Assembly (NCBI RefSeq): GCF_023920225.1
Contig: NZ_CP092587.1
Location: 1,922,001 to 1,986,000 of the forward strand
Length of the DNA stretch: 64,000 nt
Origin: Vibrio gazogenes
GTDB taxonomy: Bacteria > Pseudomonadota > Gammaproteobacteria > Enterobacterales > Vibrionaceae
Reading direction: 5' to 3'
Of the stretch, positions 57,152-64,000 are shown one piece after another. The translations under genes and the position numbers were made by a program. Within the stretch, counting starts at the first letter, position 1. Each line of letters starts with the position of its first letter. The notes under the pieces are model-generated. The model saw only the letters and a list, made by a program, of their open reading frames with translations. It had not been told where the DNA came from and ran no database searches.

Positions 57152-57448
57152 TAAAATTCAAATCCAAAAAATCAAAAATGCCGGCAAAATGCCAACACAA
57201 AAAACAAAACGACACAACTGACGACACAACTGGAGAATCGCCAGATGAGGTTGGGAGTTCCTCCCTATTCTCTCGCGTTAATATCACGTTCGGTTATTTT
57301 CACAACGAATGCGGCATTCTATCGATTTCAACCCAGCGAACCTGAGATATGCGTCAAAGCTAACGGATAAATCATCCGTCGCTACACATTTTTAGCTGTG
57401 CCATTTCAGTCAAACCATTTTCACTCAAATCATGTTCAACGAAACCAT
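57152..57448. other. Upstream region of glk, no gene seen
   Basis: About 300 bp of AT-rich sequence that should carry the minus-strand glk promoter. A- and C-rich, with irregular CATTTTC/ACCATTT words leading into the tandem repeat at 57449. No coding frame or RNA structure recognised. Confidence 0.4.
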
Positions 57449-57505
57449 ATTTGGCAAAACCATTATCATTTGGCAAAACCATTGTCATTTGGCAAAACCA
57501 TTGTC
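57449..57505 (+). repeat. Three 19-bp tandem repeats
   Basis: ATTTGGCAAAACCATTATC followed by two copies of ATTTGGCAAAACCATTGTC, exactly head to tail, between glk and a VOC gene. A degenerate unit (CAACGAAACCAT) precedes them. No spacer structure, so not a CRISPR. Confidence 0.9.
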
Positions 57506-57533
57506 ATCTGAACCGAGCGGATAGGTAATACAG

Positions 57534-57962
57534 CTACTGAATCACCAGACTACCATCATCATTGAAATCCCAACAATCGCCATACGCGACTTCCCATAAG
57601 TAACCATCGGGATCAGAAAAATAGCCACTGTAGCCGCCCCAAAATGCGTCCGTTGCCGGTTTTTCCAACCGAGCGCCAACACTAACCGCCAGTGCCAAGA
57701 CTTCGTCAACTTCTTCTTTCGAACGCGTATTATGAGCCAATGTAATGCCAGAAAAACCCGGGCTGTGGGATGCATACGCCGGTGAAATATCCTCGGCCAG
57801 CTCATCCAACGGATACAGTGCCAGACACACGCCACCGGTTTTAAAGAAAATGATACCATCCGCTGGTTTCTGGGGGGAAGAAAAGCCAAGTGCTGAATAA
57901 AAATCATATGAGGCTTCTAAATTTTTCACACCAAGTGTGATGATACTAATCCTAGGTTCCAC
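57534..57962 (-). CDS. VOC-superfamily protein
   Basis: The 142-residue protein begins MEPRISIITLGVKNLEASYDFYSALGFSSPQKPADGIIFFKTGG and ends FWGGYSGYFSDPDGYLWEVAYGD, the paired beta-alpha-beta-beta-beta units of the glyoxalase/bleomycin-resistance fold. The closing Glu (WEVAY) is a likely metal ligand. Substrate unknown. It is unrelated in detail to the other VOC gene at 41141. Monocistronic by spacing. Confidence 0.88.
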   Translation of the reverse strand: MEPRISIITLGVKNLEASYDFYSALGFSSPQKPADGIIFFKTGGVCLALYPLDELAEDISPAYASHSPGFSGITLAHNTRSKEEVDEVLALAVSVGARLEKPATDAFWGGYSGYFSDPDGYLWEVAYGDCWDFNDDGSLVIQ

Positions 57963-58266
57963 CGAATACTCCTTGATACATCAATCACTCATATATCACG
58001 CAACCATGTGTCGGTAATCAATCCTTGACCAAAACATAGTGGTGAAATGACACGCCCTCTATTCTAGCCTAGCAAATCTGTGAAAAAACATCGTTAAAAT
58101 GCAAATAGTCAGGCGTGTTCTCAAAAAATCAACATGGCTTACTGATAACAATGAAATTGAATCCATATAATTATCAACAGACTTTAATTTTTGAAGCACA
58201 ATGTTACAGCGGTATGATCGCAATATCTTTTTGAACCCGAGAACATATACATTTGAGACACTCAAC
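57963..58266. other. 304-bp gap without a gene
   Basis: AT-rich sequence between the GntR gene and the VOC gene, both on the minus strand. A 77-codon minus frame here overlaps the GntR 3' end in another frame and lacks a ribosome-binding site; not called. Should contain the VOC promoter. Confidence 0.4.
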
Positions 58267-58995
58267 TCATACGCCATGCTCGGAATACTCATTTTCCGTA
58301 TGGCTATCGATGGTAATCATGACGGCATCCGGACGCCAGTATTCAAACTCACAATCGATAATGGCTCCGTCTTGTTTATAATTGACTCGACAAATTTTCA
58401 GAACCTGTTGTCCGGCAGCAATATTCAACGCTTTCGCAACGATTGGTGTCGCTGCTGTAGAGATCACATCAAAACGGGAACGACTCGTCACATAACCATA
58501 TTTGTGCTGATATAGCCCCGTCAGTGACTGCGTCAGATTTTCTTCGAGAATGCCGGGGAACCAATGTGCAATCAGACAGTTTTCAACATACAGCACCACT
58601 CGGGTATCGATAAAACGTAATCTTTGAATAATGTGGAGTGGCGTCATCTCGTTGAGTGCCAACAATTTAGCCTCCTCACTGGTCGCCATTCGGCTCTGAA
58701 CTTGAATCACCCGAGTCTCAGCAAGGCGGTTTTGTTCGTTGACCATCTGATGAAAGTGACTCCGTGACAATGGGTTATAATGTACTCTTGGCGGTGAGAC
58801 AAACCATCCCCGCCGCTCTTCCCGATAAATTAAACCTTCCGTTTCTAAAGACGCCAATGAATCTTTGACGGTAATTCGTGTCGTTGAGAACAAGTCACAT
58901 AACTCTCGCTCTGAAGGCAATTTCTGGCGGCTGGTCATCGTCCCCCCAAGAATCTGCTCCCGAATGACATCTCTGATTTTAGTTAACTGTGTCAT
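58267..58995 (-). CDS. GntR-family regulator with UTRA domain
   Basis: The 242-residue protein has an N-terminal winged helix-turn-helix (MTQLTKIRDVIREQILGG... LPSERELCDLFSTTRITVKDSLASLETEGLIYREERRGWFV) and a UTRA ligand-binding domain (about 90-235). It resembles PhnR/PhnF-type regulators of phosphonate uptake. It is divergent from an ABC import operon. Two identical palindromic operators, one 14 bp before its own start and one at the operon start, indicate that it represses both until its ligand binds. Confidence 0.92.
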   Translation of the reverse strand: MTQLTKIRDVIREQILGGTMTSRQKLPSERELCDLFSTTRITVKDSLASLETEGLIYREERRGWFVSPPRVHYNPLSRSHFHQMVNEQNRLAETRVIQVQSRMATSEEAKLLALNEMTPLHIIQRLRFIDTRVVLYVENCLIAHWFPGILEENLTQSLTGLYQHKYGYVTSRSRFDVISTAATPIVAKALNIAAGQQVLKICRVNYKQDGAIIDCEFEYWRPDAVMITIDSHTENEYSEHGV

Positions 58996-59008
58996 CTGTA
59001 TTTTTCAC

Positions 59009-59024
59009 CTGAACTAGTCCAAAG
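59009..59024. promoter_or_regulatory. GntR operator 1
   Basis: CTGAACTAGTCCAAAG; the core TGAACTAGTCCA is palindromic except at one pair. It lies 14 bp before the start codon of the GntR gene. The same 16 bases recur at 59161. The form matches operators of UTRA-type GntR regulators. Confidence 0.8.
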
Positions 59025-59160
59025 CAGACATGATTCAATGTAAGAGTTCATCTCAAAGCAGGCAAGAAGACCGCGCTAATATTCATCAATCTGTCATAAA
59101 TAATTTAGAAAACAGCCAAGGAATCGTCACATTTGCCGCATAGGATGAAAATTAAACAAA

Positions 59161-59176
59161 CTGAACTAGTCCAAAG
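59161..59176. promoter_or_regulatory. GntR operator 2
   Basis: Exact second copy of CTGAACTAGTCCAAAG, overlapping the AAAGGATGG ribosome-binding site and ending 9 bp before the ATG of the binding-protein gene. Spacing of 152 bp from operator 1 would allow DNA looping. Confidence 0.8.
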
Positions 59177-59185
59177 GATGGCTTT

Positions 59186-60256
59186 ATGAAACCATGTCGC
59201 ACTTCCCGAATGATATGCACAACATCATCACTGATTACCCTCGCGCTGACATTTAATGTCACAGCACAAACACAATCTATAGATGAACTGGCTGCGGCCG
59301 CAAAAGCGGAAGGAACCGTTTACAGCGTCGGCATGCCTGATAGCTGGGCCAACTGGAAAGATACCTGGCGCGATCTGAATACCAAATATCACCTCAAGCA
59401 CCAAGATACTGATATGAGTTCAGCCCAAGAAATAGCCAAATTTGCGGCAGAAAAACACAATGCCACCGCAGATATCGGTGATGTTGGCTTTGCTTTTGGG
59501 CGTATTGCCGTGCAAAAAGGTGTCGCACAGCCTTACAAACCGTCAACTTGGCAGCAAATTCCTGACTGGGCAAAAGATAAAGACGGCTATTGGGCGCTCG
59601 CCTACACGGGCACAATTGCATTCATGTCAAACAACAACTTGGTTAAGAACCCGCCCAAAACTTGGGCCGATTTACTCTCCGGAAACTATAAAGTGACCAT
59701 CGGCGATGTGGGTGTCGCATCTCAAGCCAATAATGCTGTTTTAGCTGCTGCATTTGCCAATGGCGGCAATGAGTCCAATTTAAAACCAGCACTAAAGTTC
59801 TTCGGAAAACTGGCAGAACAAGGCCGTTTATCTTTCACTGATCCCAGTCTGGCAAACCTTGAAAAAGGAGAAGTCGAAGTCGCAGTGTTGTGGGATTTCA
59901 ACGCCCTCAACTACCGCGATAAAATTGACCGCTCTCGTTTTACGGTCAGCATTCCACAAGATGGTTCTGTGATTTCCGGCTATACCACCATCATCAATAA
60001 ATACGCAAAACACCCAAATGCGGCAAAACTCGCGCGGGAATATATCTTCAGTGATCAGGGACAAATCAATCTTGCGAACGGTTATGCGCGGCCGATCCGT
60101 ACCAACATTGCGCTCCCGGCAGAAACCAAAGCCAAATTACTCGATAATAAACAGTACAAAAGCGTCCATCCTATCCGCAACTTTAATGCTTGGGAAAAAT
60201 CAGCCCGCCGTCTGCCACGTCAATGGCAGGAAAATGTCCTCATCCATCAGCAGTAA
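59186..60256 (+). CDS. ABC transporter periplasmic binding protein
   Basis: The 356-residue protein has a signal peptide (MKPCRTSRMICTTSSLITLALTFNVTAQTQ) and the bilobed extracellular-binding-protein fold of the iron/polyamine/2-aminoethylphosphonate type. Motifs include IDELAAAAKAEGTVYSVGMPDSWANWKDTWRDL, KNPPKTWADLLSGNYKVTIGDV and AKHPNAAKLAREYIFSDQGQINLANGYARP. It is the first gene of an operon with a phosphodiesterase-like enzyme, two permeases, an ATPase and a HAD hydrolase. The ligand is probably an organophosphorus compound, inferred from the two phosphatase-like neighbours and the PhnR-like regulator. Confidence 0.88.
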   Translation: MKPCRTSRMICTTSSLITLALTFNVTAQTQSIDELAAAAKAEGTVYSVGMPDSWANWKDTWRDLNTKYHLKHQDTDMSSAQEIAKFAAEKHNATADIGDVGFAFGRIAVQKGVAQPYKPSTWQQIPDWAKDKDGYWALAYTGTIAFMSNNNLVKNPPKTWADLLSGNYKVTIGDVGVASQANNAVLAAAFANGGNESNLKPALKFFGKLAEQGRLSFTDPSLANLEKGEVEVAVLWDFNALNYRDKIDRSRFTVSIPQDGSVISGYTTIINKYAKHPNAAKLAREYIFSDQGQINLANGYARPIRTNIALPAETKAKLLDNKQYKSVHPIRNFNAWEKSARRLPRQWQENVLIHQQ

Positions 60257-60265
60257 GGCAGCACG

Positions 60266-61069
60266 ATGAACAATAAAGTGATCCTTGTTGTTCTCGACGG
60301 CCTCAATCTTTCAGTAGCCCAGCAATGTCTGGGCTACCTGAATAGTTTGACTACGTCTCAGCAAGCGATGTTATATCCAATCACCTGTGAACTCCCGTCT
60401 TTGTCTCGCCCTCTCTATGAGTGTTTGTTAACTGGCATCCGTCCGGTTGAAAGCGGCATTGTTCACAATCATATTCACCGCCGCTCTCATCATGAGTCGG
60501 TCTTTAGTCTGGCAACGCAGCAAGGCAAAACAACCGCGGCTGCGGCTTATCACTGGTTCAGCGAATTATATAACCGCTCACCGTACAATCCGGTCGAGGA
60601 TCGTGTCACCGATGATCCGGCGCTCAATATTCAGCATGGGCGGTTTTATCACTGGGATCACTACCCCGATGAAGCACTATTCTTGGATGCCGAATATCTG
60701 CGTCGCCATTATGATCCGGATTTTTTACTGATTCACCCAATGAATATTGACGATGCCGGTCATCAGGCAGGCCTCGATTCAGCGCATTACCGGAATATGG
60801 CGCGCAAAGCCGATATGATTTTGTCCGACTTCTTGCCGCACTGGATTGAAGCAGGTTATCACATTCTGATCACCAGTGACCACGGTATGAACAATGATTG
60901 TTCTCATGGCGGAACCCTGACAGAAGAACGCGCCGTCCCACTGTTCGTCATTGGTGAGCGCTTCAGTCATCAACCGACACATATTGCCCAAACTGATATT
61001 TGCGGAGTCGTCTGCGAATTGCTCGGACTGGTTCACAACAAACCGATTGCCAGAGGCCTGCTGCAATGA
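60266..61069 (+). CDS. Alkaline-phosphatase-superfamily phosphodiesterase/pyrophosphatase-like enzyme
   Basis: The 267-residue protein carries the metal-site pattern of nucleotide pyrophosphatase/phosphodiesterases. N-terminal VILVVLDGLN is followed by a likely nucleophile region ELPSLSRPLYECLLTG, then MNIDDAGHQAG (Asp/His), TSDHGMN (Asp/His) and CSHGG (His). There is no signal peptide, so it acts in the cytoplasm, presumably on the imported compound. Its last four bases overlap the first permease gene (ATGA), and it lies 9 bp after the binding-protein gene. An enzyme gene inside the importer operon suggests that substrate cleavage follows uptake directly. Confidence 0.88.
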   Translation: MNNKVILVVLDGLNLSVAQQCLGYLNSLTTSQQAMLYPITCELPSLSRPLYECLLTGIRPVESGIVHNHIHRRSHHESVFSLATQQGKTTAAAAYHWFSELYNRSPYNPVEDRVTDDPALNIQHGRFYHWDHYPDEALFLDAEYLRRHYDPDFLLIHPMNIDDAGHQAGLDSAHYRNMARKADMILSDFLPHWIEAGYHILITSDHGMNNDCSHGGTLTEERAVPLFVIGERFSHQPTHIAQTDICGVVCELLGLVHNKPIARGLLQ

Positions 61070-62025
61070 AGCCAAAAGAAACCCCAATGCTCCCGTTCAC
61101 ACCCCGCTCCCGAATTCGGCTGAAAAAATGGCAACCATTGTTGTGGTTGATACCATTTGCGGTGGTGTTCTATCTGTTTCAGATCTCGCCGATGTTGTGG
61201 GTCGTCACCAATAGTTTCAGCGACGGCACACAACTTTCATTTGACAATTATCGCGAGATCTTTGACTCACCGTTTATTCTGCAAGGCTTCAGCAATAGTT
61301 TATGGCTGGCATTATGGTCCAGTTTGATAGGTCTGTTCATTGCAGCGTTGTTGGTCTCATCCCTACGGCATCTGAATAACGGCGTCCGAGATGCCGTTAT
61401 TGCATTTACCAATATGAGCAGTAACTTTGTCGGCGTGCCGCTCGCGTTTGCTTTCATTATTATTCTCGGCACCAATGGCGCCCTGACGCTGATTTTACGT
61501 CAGCTCGGTATCTTAGATGACTTCAACCTGTATGGCCGCTGGGGGTTGTTGGCAATTTATACTTATTTTCAGATCCCACTCGGCGCATTGCTCCTTTACC
61601 CGGCATTCGACGCCCTGAAAAAAGACTGGCAAGAAGCCGCAGCATTACTCGGGGCTGATACCCGTCAATACTGGTTCAAAATTGCATTGCCGATTCTGGC
61701 TCCGGCGTTGTTCGGAACATTCATTATCTTATTCGCCAATGCCATCGGCGCTTATGCCAGCGCGTATGCGCTCACCCTTGGTAACTACAACTTGATCACA
61801 ATTCGAATCGCGAGCCTTGTCTCCGGTGATTTGTTCCTCGAACCGAACCTTGCCGCAGCCATCTCGGTCTTGCTGATCGTCATTCTGGCCTTTGTCACCA
61901 TAATTAACCAGTGGCTAATTGTGCAAAGTGATCACACCCAAAGTGACCGCCGTCGTCGTCGCTCAACAAAATCCCGTTCACTCATAAGGAAAGACCATGC
62001 AAAACACGCATCAGATCTATCATAA
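61066..62025 (+). CDS. ABC transporter permease, subunit 1
   Basis: The 319-residue protein starts at MKPKETPMLPFTPRSRIRLKKW, where the ATG overlaps the preceding TGA; an upstream in-frame ATG lies inside the phosphodiesterase gene. About six membrane helices follow, with the importer EAA-type loop QEAAALLGADTRQYWFKIALPILAPAL that contacts the ATPase. The C-terminus is basic (SDRRRRRSTKSRS). It pairs with the next permease, whose start overlaps by 29 bp. Confidence 0.92.
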   Translation: MKPKETPMLPFTPRSRIRLKKWQPLLWLIPFAVVFYLFQISPMLWVVTNSFSDGTQLSFDNYREIFDSPFILQGFSNSLWLALWSSLIGLFIAALLVSSLRHLNNGVRDAVIAFTNMSSNFVGVPLAFAFIIILGTNGALTLILRQLGILDDFNLYGRWGLLAIYTYFQIPLGALLLYPAFDALKKDWQEAAALLGADTRQYWFKIALPILAPALFGTFIILFANAIGAYASAYALTLGNYNLITIRIASLVSGDLFLEPNLAAAISVLLIVILAFVTIINQWLIVQSDHTQSDRRRRRSTKSRSLIRKDHAKHASDLS

Positions 62026-62785
62026 AAGTGTCGTGTACGGCATTCTCCTGACGTTACTGATCCCCATCGCAGCCACATTTGTCTATGCCCTTTCGGCCCG
62101 CTGGGGGGCTTCGATCCTGCCTGAAGGGTTTACCTTGCACTGGTATTTACAGCTGCTCAGCGACCCGCGTTTTCTCGCTGCATTCGGCCGTTCATTATTT
62201 GTCTGTATCACAGCACTGCTCCTTGCAACGGTGCTAATTCTACCGATGATTTTCGTCATTTTTTATTACTATCCGAAATTGGATAAAGTGATGAACATCC
62301 TGATTTTACTACCATTTGCCGTACCACCGGTGGTCTCTTCCGTCGGTCTGCTTCAGCGCTACGCGGATAGTGAGATTGTGTTGGTCGGTACGCCGTGGAT
62401 TCTGATTGGCACCAATTTCACGATTGCTCTGCCCTTTATGTACCGGGCGATTGCCAACAGTATGATGGCGATTCACCTGCGAGATTTGATTGATGCCGCT
62501 CACCTGCTCGGAGCCAGCACCACCAAAGCATTTTGGTTCATTATCTTACCCAACCTAAAAAAAGGGCTGATGGCCTCACTCTTTCTGTCTTTTTCATTCT
62601 TACTGGGCGAATTTGTGTTTGCCAATATTCTGGTCGGTACCCGCTATGAAACATTGCAGGTTTATTTGTACAACATGCGCCAGACCAGCGGTCACTTCAC
62701 CTCAGCATTAGTGATGACCTATTTCTTCTTTATTTTTGTCTGTACGTGGCTTGCCAGTCGCTTCAACCGAGGAGTACAACAATGA
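61997..62785 (+). CDS. ABC transporter permease, subunit 2
   Basis: The 262-residue protein has about six helices and the EAA-type motif LIDAAHLLGASTTKAFWFIILPNLKKGL. AAGGA lies before the ATG. It overlaps the first permease gene at its start and the ATPase gene at its end (ATGA), so translation is coupled. Belongs to the spermidine/iron/aminoethylphosphonate permease group. Confidence 0.92.
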   Translation: MQNTHQIYHKSVVYGILLTLLIPIAATFVYALSARWGASILPEGFTLHWYLQLLSDPRFLAAFGRSLFVCITALLLATVLILPMIFVIFYYYPKLDKVMNILILLPFAVPPVVSSVGLLQRYADSEIVLVGTPWILIGTNFTIALPFMYRAIANSMMAIHLRDLIDAAHLLGASTTKAFWFIILPNLKKGLMASLFLSFSFLLGEFVFANILVGTRYETLQVYLYNMRQTSGHFTSALVMTYFFFIFVCTWLASRFNRGVQQ

Positions 62786-63801
62786 GTTATGTCCGCATCA
62801 ATCACCTTACCAAAGCATTCGGTGAGCATACCGTTTTTCAAGACATTCAGTTGACTATCGAGCAAGGAGAATTCATCACCCTACTCGGCCCCAGCGGTTG
62901 CGGGAAATCCACACTATTGCGTTGTATTGCCGGACTTGATCCCATCAACAACGGTGAAATCTGGGTCGATGGCAACAACATCTCCCATCAGGTACCACAG
63001 AAAAGGGCAATTGGCATGGTGTTTCAATCTTATGCTCTGTTCCCGAATATGACAGTGGCCGACAACATTGGCTTCGGTTTGAAAATGAAAGGGACCGACA
63101 AGTCAACGATGCAGCAAGAAATCCAACGCTTTATCGAATTGGTGGAATTGAAAGGCAAAGAAAAACATTACCCGCATGAACTCTCGGGGGGCCAAAGACA
63201 ACGGGTTGCTTTAGCCAGAGCCCTGATTGTCCGGCCAAGAATTTTGCTGTTGGATGAGCCACTTTCAGCCCTCGATGCCAAAATTCGTAAGATCTTGCGC
63301 CAGCAAATCCGAACGATCCAAAAAGAGTTGAATCTCACCACGATTTTTGTCACCCACGATCAAGAAGAAGCGATGCAACTCTCGGATCGGATTTTCCTTA
63401 TGAATCAGGGTGAAATTGTGCAGCAAGGCCGTCCTGAAAGTATTTACACCCAACCTGCCAATACGTTTGTGGCCAAATTTATGGGTCACTACAATCTTAT
63501 CGATGCGCAAACGGCCAACGCATGGTTTGGGCTCGAAAGCAGCAGTCAGGTTGCCATTCGTCCTGAATCGATTTACGTCAGAGAACCCGGACGCCACTAT
63601 GAATCACATATTTCAGCCCCTCAGACCGCAACAGTGGTAAGTCATCAGTTACTTGGTAATGTGATTCGCTATACAACCGCGATTGGGACTCAGCATCTGA
63701 CCGTTGATTTGCTCAATCGCTCCTCAGAAAGGTTGTTTCCCGTTGGACAATCGCTGGAACTTTTATTTAACCTGAACGAAATACAACCCGTGAGAGACTG
63801 A
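62782..63801 (+). CDS. ABC transporter ATP-binding protein
   Basis: The 339-residue ATPase starts at MSYVRINHLTKAFGEH, with GAGGAG upstream; a longer frame overlaps permease 2 and is rejected. It shows Walker A GPSGCGKST, Q-loop FQSYALFP, signature LSGGQRQRVALARAL, Walker B ILLLDEP, and H-loop VTHDQ. A C-terminal TOBE-like domain (VAIRPESIYV) follows. It energises the importer encoded just upstream. Confidence 0.95.
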   Translation: MSYVRINHLTKAFGEHTVFQDIQLTIEQGEFITLLGPSGCGKSTLLRCIAGLDPINNGEIWVDGNNISHQVPQKRAIGMVFQSYALFPNMTVADNIGFGLKMKGTDKSTMQQEIQRFIELVELKGKEKHYPHELSGGQRQRVALARALIVRPRILLLDEPLSALDAKIRKILRQQIRTIQKELNLTTIFVTHDQEEAMQLSDRIFLMNQGEIVQQGRPESIYTQPANTFVAKFMGHYNLIDAQTANAWFGLESSSQVAIRPESIYVREPGRHYESHISAPQTATVVSHQLLGNVIRYTTAIGTQHLTVDLLNRSSERLFPVGQSLELLFNLNEIQPVRD

Positions 63802-63802
63802 T

Positions 63803-64000
63803 ATGTCTAACCCTTTGTACGTTTTTGATATGGATGACACCCTCATTGACGGTGACTGTGCCATGATCTGGAATGCGTTTTTAGTTGAGAAAGGCATTGT
63901 CACTGACCCTGAGTTTCTGGCAAAAGATCATGCCATGATGGATTTATACGCAGCCGGAGAGATGGATATGGCAACATATCTGGACTTTACCCTCGCCCCA
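63803..64000 (+). CDS. HAD-superfamily hydrolase, partial at window end
   Basis: The first 66 residues are present: MSNPLYVFDMDDTLIDGDCAMIW contains HAD motif I DxDxT with the nucleophile Asp9. The insert after motif I resembles the phosphoserine-phosphatase-like (IB) subgroup. It starts one base after the ATPase stop, so it belongs to the operon. It probably removes phosphate from the imported or cleaved compound. The rest lies outside the window. Confidence 0.85.
   Translation, partial: MSNPLYVFDMDDTLIDGDCAMIWNAFLVEKGIVTDPEFLAKDHAMMDLYAAGEMDMATYLDFTLAP

Noticed and set aside
57449..57505. Possible CRISPR array
   Set aside because: The 19-bp units are directly adjacent with no spacers and no cas genes are present.
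58059..58292. 77-codon minus frame overlapping the GntR gene end
   Set aside because: It overlaps a well-supported gene in another frame and lacks a start signal.

Overview
The window looks like a chromosomal segment of a gammaproteobacterium, most probably a member of the Vibrionaceae. The supporting signs are a vgrG-DUF4123-Rhs type VI secretion module, the housekeeping pair asnS/aspC, pqiABC, glk, two dCache chemoreceptors and protein sequences close to enteric orthologues. The genus is inferred from gene content; no rRNA marker is present.

Positions 1-16.4 kb are accessory. On the minus strand, in transcription order, they hold vgrG, a DUF4123 adaptor gene, a full Rhs gene with its candidate immunity gene, an orphan Rhs toxin tip with a candidate immunity gene, and at the window edge a second Rhs core that has lost its N-terminal third but carries a third, different tip. 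Between the orphan tip and the truncated core sits a plus-strand insert of about 3.8 kb. It contains a restriction-modification pair (MvaI/BcnI-family endonuclease and Dcm-like cytosine-5 methyltransferase) followed by a phage-satellite-like segment: a C4-type antisense RNA fold, an Ash-like reading frame and a 61-codon gene.

Positions 17-38 kb hold a nearly complete methylamine catabolic region, all on the minus strand. Its parts are a BCCT transporter, EtfB/EtfA-like proteins, DgcB, DgcA, a DUF5943-like protein, a dipeptidase, a GbdR-like AraC regulator, serine deaminase, PurU, heterotetrameric sarcosine oxidase SoxG/A/D/B and GlyA. Together these should convert dimethylglycine to sarcosine, glycine, serine and pyruvate. 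One-carbon units would be used by GlyA or released as formate by PurU. The glycine betaine demethylase genes gbcAB are not in the window. A shared motif, TGACCnCT(g)ATGTCG, lies upstream of both glyA and the serine deaminase gene and is a candidate regulator site.

Positions 38-57 kb are mostly core genes: asnS and aspC; a VOC protein; a Cache-GGDEF-EAL protein; a CodA-like deaminase whose discriminating Asp is Ser, suggesting 5-methylcytosine deaminase activity; two tandemly duplicated chemoreceptors, one of which has lost the conserved amino-acid-binding Asp; pqiABC; an unassigned permease; and glucokinase.

Positions 57.5-64 kb hold a VOC protein and a GntR/UTRA regulator divergent from an import operon. 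The operon encodes a binding protein, a phosphodiesterase-like enzyme, two permeases, an ATPase and a HAD hydrolase cut by the window end. Identical 16-bp palindromic operators flank the divergent promoter. The operon probably takes up an organophosphorus compound, but the substrate is unknown.
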